Shown here: positions 58,096-64,000 of the stretch, piece after piece
Numbering within the stretch: the stretch's first letter is position 1
How the letters are laid out: each line of letters opens with the position of its first letter
From: Isoetes taiwanensis
Lineage: Eukaryota > Streptophyta > Lycopodiopsida > Isoetales > Isoetaceae
Assembly: GCA_021234155.1 (NCBI GenBank)
Contig: JAJEKV010000276.1
Location: forward strand, 372,001-436,000
Direction: 5' to 3'
DNA length: 64,000 nt
The notes under the pieces: model-generated
Databases searched by the model: none
Told to the model about the DNA's origin: nothing
The model's input: only the letters and a program-made list of their open reading frames with translations
Program-made: the position numbers and the translations under genes

Positions 58096-59616
58096 TGTTA
58101 TGTTCCAGCATAATATACGGTGTGAATACATATATTATACTACCACGTCACTGGCATATAGCGGTACCACGACAAGCGTATAGAGTTATACCCGAAACAT
58201 ATTTTTGTTGAAACCATTAATTTATGCTTATAACCATTGCCACATAGCAATAACCCTAAATGACCCTTTAGATGCCAACCCTAAAAGTGTCATGATAAAA
58301 GGAGTCTGGAATTCTAAAAGTGTCTCTTTCAGATTCCAGCCTCCAGAGCTCGCATTGCACCTGTGAAGATCCATTTCGACCTGCCAGCACCTGTGGAGCT
58401 CGCTTTCCCAAGCAGATCGCCAAGTTTCGACCATCTCGAACCACCCCGATAGCATGGACGCCGTCCGAGGACTGGGAGCGGGCCAAGGATCTGGTATGTA
58501 ATTGATGTGATGTGCAATGTCAACTTCCCGACTGGCATTGAGCCGAGTTTTCATCCTTTCTTAGCTTTAGCAGACTTTTAGCTCCCCAGATATCAGCCTT
58601 TAATGAACGATCTTAACTTTGTATGTTTAGGTAGAGAGATTAGAAGTTATTCTGTATTTTCAGGTTCATTGGATCATGATGGTTTATCTCTGTGCACAAC
58701 TCTTGTGTATTGGGAAGGGGGTTAGAGACCAGAGCCTCTGTAGCTGATGCTCCTAGAGTAACATACTTAGCACCCAGTAAATGTGGTCTGTGCATTGAAA
58801 CTCGCCTGGTTGTGGGTGGTGGGGTTAGAGCGACTGATAAGGAAGACTTATCAGGCTACAGTTGATTCCTCTGGTGCGTAGCGATGGTCGGGGAACATTG
58901 TGGCATAGACCTAATAGTTTGCCACTGAGTGTGGGTAAGGTATGAGCTCGACACCTCCTAGGTGATGCATCACCTCAGTGGCGTTCAAGTCGTAGACGAG
59001 CAATGGCTCTCTAGCTCGTCTGTAGTTGGCATGGATCTTCTGGAGGGGAGTGATTCCCTCCTGCCTCATCGGGACATGGGAGATGCAACCCAAGAGTAGT
59101 CCCTCTGACTATGCACTTGGTAAGCTACAGTCACAACCCCAATACTTTTCAGCATATCTGCAATGTATGCATAGGAGGGGCAGATGGAGTGGACTACCCA
59201 ACGGCCATGTTCTTATGCCAGCCCAATCCATTTGCCATGAATTTTGTCTGCATTGTATTCTAGAGACCCAAGCCGTCAGTTGATCCCCATGAGTCTGAGC
59301 GTTGGGTAGGATTTTCTTTTTCTATTGATGCTATTGATATTTGATGTTCTAATGCTATGTTATGGTGAGCCACCCTTCGAGGTGGATATATATTTTATAC
59401 GATGATACATGCTTATGTTTTACACGCTTCCATAGGTAGGTAGGCCCCGAGGGAGACGGGGCAAATGACACGTCTATTCTTCCCCCTCAGGCTCTTGTCA
59501 TCATCAAGAACTTGATGATAGGTAGATGGTCGTGTGCTAGCAGTTATGCGTTGACAGGAGGGATGAGCTCTAGTTCTATGCGTGCGAGGCACCGTATATG
59601 AGTAGGGGACATCACA
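58096..59616 (+). mobile_element. 3' LTR of gypsy element 2
   Basis: Begins TGTTATGTTCC directly after a purine tract (GTGGGAAGAA) and ends GGGGACATCACA. About 1.52 kb. The right two thirds (58699-59616) match the reverse complement of 62202-63191, and both ends match the minus-strand LTR at 62202-63981, which supports the boundaries. Confidence 0.7.
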
Positions 59617-62201
59617 GTTTACTTTGAAAACAACGTGGACTAGCACCTAGGACTCAAAAAGAAATCCTGCACGGTCAAACTGACCAACCATACAAGTTGT
59701 ATGGACATGAACCTACTATAATTATATAAATGAACTCGAAATTAGGTCTAGTTTACAAGCGGATTAATTCTTAAGGTAATTGGAAAGTATGCAGCCACCT
59801 CGTTCTTTCACAAAATACAGAATACGAATTGGACTAAAATTACAAGGAGTGGAATGAACTAAAATTATGTGTCAATATTATTCCCTGAGGTAGTTTGAAT
59901 TTTTTGGAAAATGAGAAACATGATGCCTAACCTTAGGCTTGTTTTGATTTGTCGCATCTATGCTTGTAGTAAACATCATTATTGGAACATGCTTTTCCTT
60001 TTGCCTCTTTTAGGAATACAAACCTCACACACCATGATGAACACAATAGTCTAGTCTATAGTACATTTTGCCACCATGCTTTTTAATTTTGAAAACAAAA
60101 GCCAAAGCCTTTAGTGCCTTGGCACATATACTAATAAGTTTCTGAATGCAGAACAAGGTACCAAATTCCTTTTTCCATTGCTAAATTCTGGTAAAGGACT
60201 CGCAAGGAACACAAAAACTGGATTATCATTCATCACAACAGCAGTATACAATATTTGAATAATATAGATGGAGAGCTGACTATAAGAACAATGTCGAGCT
60301 ACCCCATAAGGAAGAAAGTGTGTATAGGCAGTATAGAAGGGTAGTGGCGACAACTTCTCATCGGGATGAAAAACACCGCCCTTTCGGGTTTTCGAGGAAA
60401 ACCCTAATGAGAAATGGTCGCCAACAACCTTGGATGGTTGCATGGAGAATTGAAGGAAGTGGGGCGATGGTGTACGCAAGAAAGAGTGAACTTGCGAGAC
60501 GGCATAATACTTGCAAATGAAATGGAACGCACAAAAGGCACCCATTAATAGTTAAGGAGAACAAGAACGTGCATGACGGCGAAGCAGCAAGCTGCACAAC
60601 AACAAGCACCCAAAAAACTGATGTGAGTGATTAGTAATGATGAGAAAATCAACAATGCAAGGCAGAAGAGAAGATAGCATCACCTGGCGGGTGGAGAGAA
60701 AACGGCGAGTAGAAGAAAGAACATGATAAAACAGAAATTTGCGTCACCCTCAAGGTGGAAATAAACAGCATCACCCACAGGTGGAGAACAAGGTAGCACC
60801 ATGCAGGTGTAAAAACATGATTATAGCAACACTCGGGGGATGGACAACAATAAGGTATGCATGAACAGAAATGCGCAAGTAAATCAGGGTAGGAAGGGAT
60901 GGAAGTAATTGGCAATGAGAGAAGTGTTGTTGTGAGAAGACGCCGATAACCGGCCTCGAATATGGAGCGTACTTATATAATGGCTTGTCCCTGCCCAGAA
61001 TGGCAATCTGCTGGTAAGGGACTCATAAGGAACACAAAAATTGGCCGACTACAAGAGAACTTCCTTAGCTATAAGCCAAGCTGCTGAGAAACATCCAAGT
61101 CTTGAGTCGAGTCGCGAAACATGTAGCAAGAAAAAAGATGAATGCGGGGCATGGAACAAGTGCGCATACAACAGCGAAGAAAAAAAGAGAAATCGACGGT
61201 GACGCGGGGATAATGAAAAACCATTGATGTAGTTTACTGCAAAAGCTAATGCGAGATTGCCACAGAGTTCGATGTGGAATTACCGGTGGTAGAAAGCGGG
61301 CAAAGAAGTCGCGATACCACTTGTAGCCGACTAATGTCGAGGACAATTGAAAGGGAAAAGAAATATTCGGGAAACATGGATGAGAAAAGAAGATGTCTCC
61401 GGGGATGATCCGGAGAAACTTGAAGTGAAAACGCCCTGCTGCATAAGAATAGAACCCACTAGACACTAGTAAGATAGGCAAGGCCAAATGCAAACCCACA
61501 AGATGTATAAAAAATATTCAAAAAGATCAATCCATAATCAACCATAATATCGCTCTCAAATAAAATCATAGCAAGACAAGCAAAGAATGACTCATAATTA
61601 CTCTATCTATGTATATGCCAAGGTCAATGTGAAGGACAAAGGTTGGTCGAGGTTAAGATCAGCTTCAAACAAGGAATAGCTACGAATTAAACAAACGTTC
61701 AACAAGGTCATGTCCCACCAAAAAACCATAGCTCAAAACGAATGCAGCTTAGAACCCATGCTGATAGCCCTAAAACCCATAACTATGAACGACTGTTAAA
61801 GATAAATCACCTAAATGACATAATGAAGAACTCTGCATTTGCTTGTGCAAGACCTTCGAGGTCCCCATGCAATGAGGGACGAGGATGAGATGAGGTCGCA
61901 GACACGGGAGCCCAAAGTCAAGAGAAAGGCTAAGAACCCATGAATAGAAGCTCTAAGACAAATATGATGAAAATGATGGACACGGCTAAGTCAGACTCAT
62001 GTCATGTGAAATGCCCGACCAGATATTGACCAAATATAGGCAAAACTAAACAAATTGTATAAGCAGTATTTACAAATATGAGGGATGAGTTGAAGTTAGA
62101 GGTTGTAAACGCAAAGTCAAGAGGAAGGTCAAGAAGAAAATGAGGTTGACATCAAAGAGAAGCCTCTACCAAAGAGGTTCAGAAGGTCTGTGAAATGGTT
62201 T
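59617..62201. other. Unassigned repetitive DNA between two LTRs
   Basis: No domain recognised. CTGGTAA.GGACTC..AAGGAACACAAAAA.TGG occurs at about 60186 and 61011, 825 bases apart in direct orientation. Short frames of up to about 144 codons on the minus strand look non-protein-like. Confidence 0.4.
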
Positions 62202-63981
62202 TGTGGCGTCCCCTACTGTTATCTGATTGCCTTTCAGTATACAAACAGGGAGTTCATCCCCATACCAGCTCCATGCTATCTGAGGGGCCCTCCACATGAC
62301 ACCGCAACCGTGGCGGGTTCCGGTGGGAAGAGTGGAAGGGTCATTGCACCCCGATCTCCCTCGGGGGCCTACCCCTAGCGGGCGTAAAACATACATGTCG
62401 GTAGCACATACATCAACATCATGTGACCATCGAAGGATGGTCCTCCACATATATCTGCATAGACAAAGATCAAAGACATCACATAGGGAGTCCTACCCAA
62501 GGCTCATGCTTCGAAGGGATGGCCCGGCTTGGGCCTCCGAAGAGTTCATTGCGCATATTGAAATTCATGGCAATGGATTTGGCTGGCATATTTATGGCTT
62601 AGGTTGTCCACTCCATCCGCCCCTCCCGTGTACACTTTTTGAGATAGGTTGAAGAACTGGGTTAATTAGAACTGGGGATTGTAGCCAAAGGGGCTATAGC
62701 CGGTGCACACATCTCCCATGCGGAGTAAAACGGTAAGAGGTTTCCCTCCCACGGATGATCAATGCCATAGCAGTGGACTAGAGGACATCAACTGTAAGGT
62801 ACTTCGACTTTTAACCCACTTGAAGGGGAACTACCACCAGGTCCGGTCAGATCACGTGCCGACACTACCCACGCAACACATGGCCATTCGGTTGAAACCC
62901 CCGGTGGTACCTGCCGCTGCCGCGGCTTATCCCCAGCGGTGTCGAACTCATACTCGGGGTGCCGCAGCGGTCCACAGCTAGTCTGCCGGTGCTCTCCGGT
63001 TGGACTTTACATCCCAGAGAGCAACCGCTATGGACACGACCACCCTTATCAACCCGGTCGACCCCCTAAGAACACAACAAGGCGGGGCTATTGTACCACG
63101 GCCGCATCTATAGTGTGCTAGAGAGGCTACTCTAGGGAGCATCGACTACAAAGCTTTTAGGTCTCTACCCCCTTCCCAATACAAGGAGTTCCAGGGAGAT
63201 ACATCATCCATATACATCACGGAGGAACTAAAGAACAAGATCTAATCTATATCATAGAGTTAGGTTCTTTAGTTAGAATCTGCTATCTAGAGTTCTAGAA
63301 GGCTGCTATGGGCAATCTAATAGGCTAAACCCCTTGATTCAATGCCTAAAATAGGGTTTTAGACTATCTAATTGGCCAAAACCGATCCTTGAGGAACTCC
63401 TCGACCCGAGCTTCGACCATCCTTTGGGACGATAGAATCTCGAGAAACTAAGGTAGTAATTCTCCCAATCAGTGCGGGATGCGGGTTTTGGTCATGGAGG
63501 ACCAAAAGCAGTTTCTAAAGCCCTAAAATCGAAAATTAGGTTAGTTAGGGTTTCCAACCCTATATAGACAAAGGGGGTGGCTAGGGTTTCCAATTATCCC
63601 CTTTTGGCATGTGGGATAATTGGTAATGGGCCCACTTGCCTTTAAGGCTAGGTGGCCAAATGTTGCCCACATGGAAATGTGTGCACCCAAATGTGCTCAC
63701 ATGGAAGTGTGTGCACATTAATGAATGTGTACATTGGAAAATGTGCACATTAATTGCTCTATGGGTATGGCCCACTTGGCATCAAGTGGCCACATGAAAT
63801 GTGCCCACATTAATGTGTACATTGGAAAATGTGCATATTAATACTAGTGCACACTCTTGGCGAAGTTGCCCCTAGGGCTACCCACTTGGCTATACGTTGG
63901 CGCACCGTGTCGGGGGGCGATGTGCGTGGCGATGGCAGTACAATATACCCCTGGGGCGTATAAATGGCTTGGAGCGTCACA
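62202..63981 (-). mobile_element. LTR of a related gypsy element on the minus strand
   Basis: On the minus strand it starts TGTGACGCTCCA right after a purine tract (GTGGGGAGAA) at 63982-63991 and ends GGGGACGCCACA at 62202. A TATA-like CTATATAGGG lies at about 63560-63570. It should be the 3' LTR of an element whose body lies past the window end. Confidence 0.65.
63661..63850. repeat. Short dispersed words in LTR U3 (ATGTGCACATTAAT type)
   Basis: AATGTGTACATTGGAAAATG occurs twice (about 63723 and 63810), with further CACATGGAA.TGTGTGCAC and ATGTGCACATTAAT words. Since this is upstream of the TATA-like site on the minus strand, it could be an enhancer-type repeat of the LTR. Confidence 0.6.
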
Positions 63982-64000
63982 TTCTCCCCACATTTTGAAA

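Larger units (their letters stand above)
48421..59616 (+). mobile_element. Ty3/gypsy element 2, with nested LINE and 3' LTR
   Basis: Carries an upstream unknown region (48421-49850), gag, protease, RT, RNase H, integrase and a 3' LTR in canonical gypsy order. The 5' LTR is not found, so the element is truncated or its start lies unrecognised near 48.0-48.4 kb. Foreign insertions sit at about 52030-52340, 53640-55570 (LINE) and 56720-56905. Confidence 0.75.

Noticed and set aside
48421-59616. Integrated plant pararetrovirus instead of a retrotransposon
   Set aside because: A clear integrase, an RT-RNase H-integrase order, a purine tract and an LTR make it a Ty3/gypsy element; only the N-terminal region remains open to a viral link.

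Overview
The window reads as nuclear DNA of a land plant, probably an angiosperm. It has split genes with short AT-rich introns, a plant-type seipin, a half-size ABCG transporter of the ABCG26 type, and long stretches of nested, decayed retrotransposons and DNA transposons. No bacterial, viral-genome or organellar gene organisation is seen. I cannot name the species.

Layout. 1-1248 (+): 3' part of a seipin gene. 2928-5993 (-): ten-exon ABCG26-like transporter whose exons 1-7 and 10 are clean, while a 460-base stretch around exons 8-9 carries six apparent one-base losses. 5994-24000: no recognisable host gene; it holds MITEs, a Helitron 3' end, many short tandem duplications, a cluster of 26-bp palindromes (16994-17351), a 300-base polypyrimidine tract and a possible retrotransposon primer-binding site. 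About 24000-30500 (+): a near full-length but disrupted L1-type LINE. 30628-46525: a layered nest of a repeat with a tRNA-like head, a hAT-like element inserted in it, and a Ty3/gypsy chromovirus inserted in the hAT. 46526-48400: mostly featureless apart from a duplicated TIR element. 48421-59616 (+): a second Ty3/gypsy element with a nested, internally deleted LINE and a 1.5-kb 3' LTR. 59617-62201: unexplained. 62202-63981 (-): an LTR of the same family in the opposite orientation, whose element lies beyond the window.

The main result is that the chromovirus is split by an inversion. Its 5' LTR, gag, protease, RT, RNase H and integrase core run forward from 34274 to about 39040. Its integrase tail, chromodomain and 3' LTR run backward from about 46525 to 45450. 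Flipping about 39041-46525 back joins integrase in frame, gives a matching 5-bp target duplication (AAGAG) around the two LTRs, and rejoins the two ends of the hAT-like element with near-identical 8-bp duplications. A related copy at 42785-44812 shows a second, smaller internal inversion. The LTRs of this family carry a perfect four-unit heat-shock element about 67 bases upstream of a TATA box, and an antisense tRNA-like segment in U3. A heat-responsive LTR is therefore a testable inference.

The two host genes show no functional link to each other. All pol-type reading frames are broken, so the elements look inactive in this copy.
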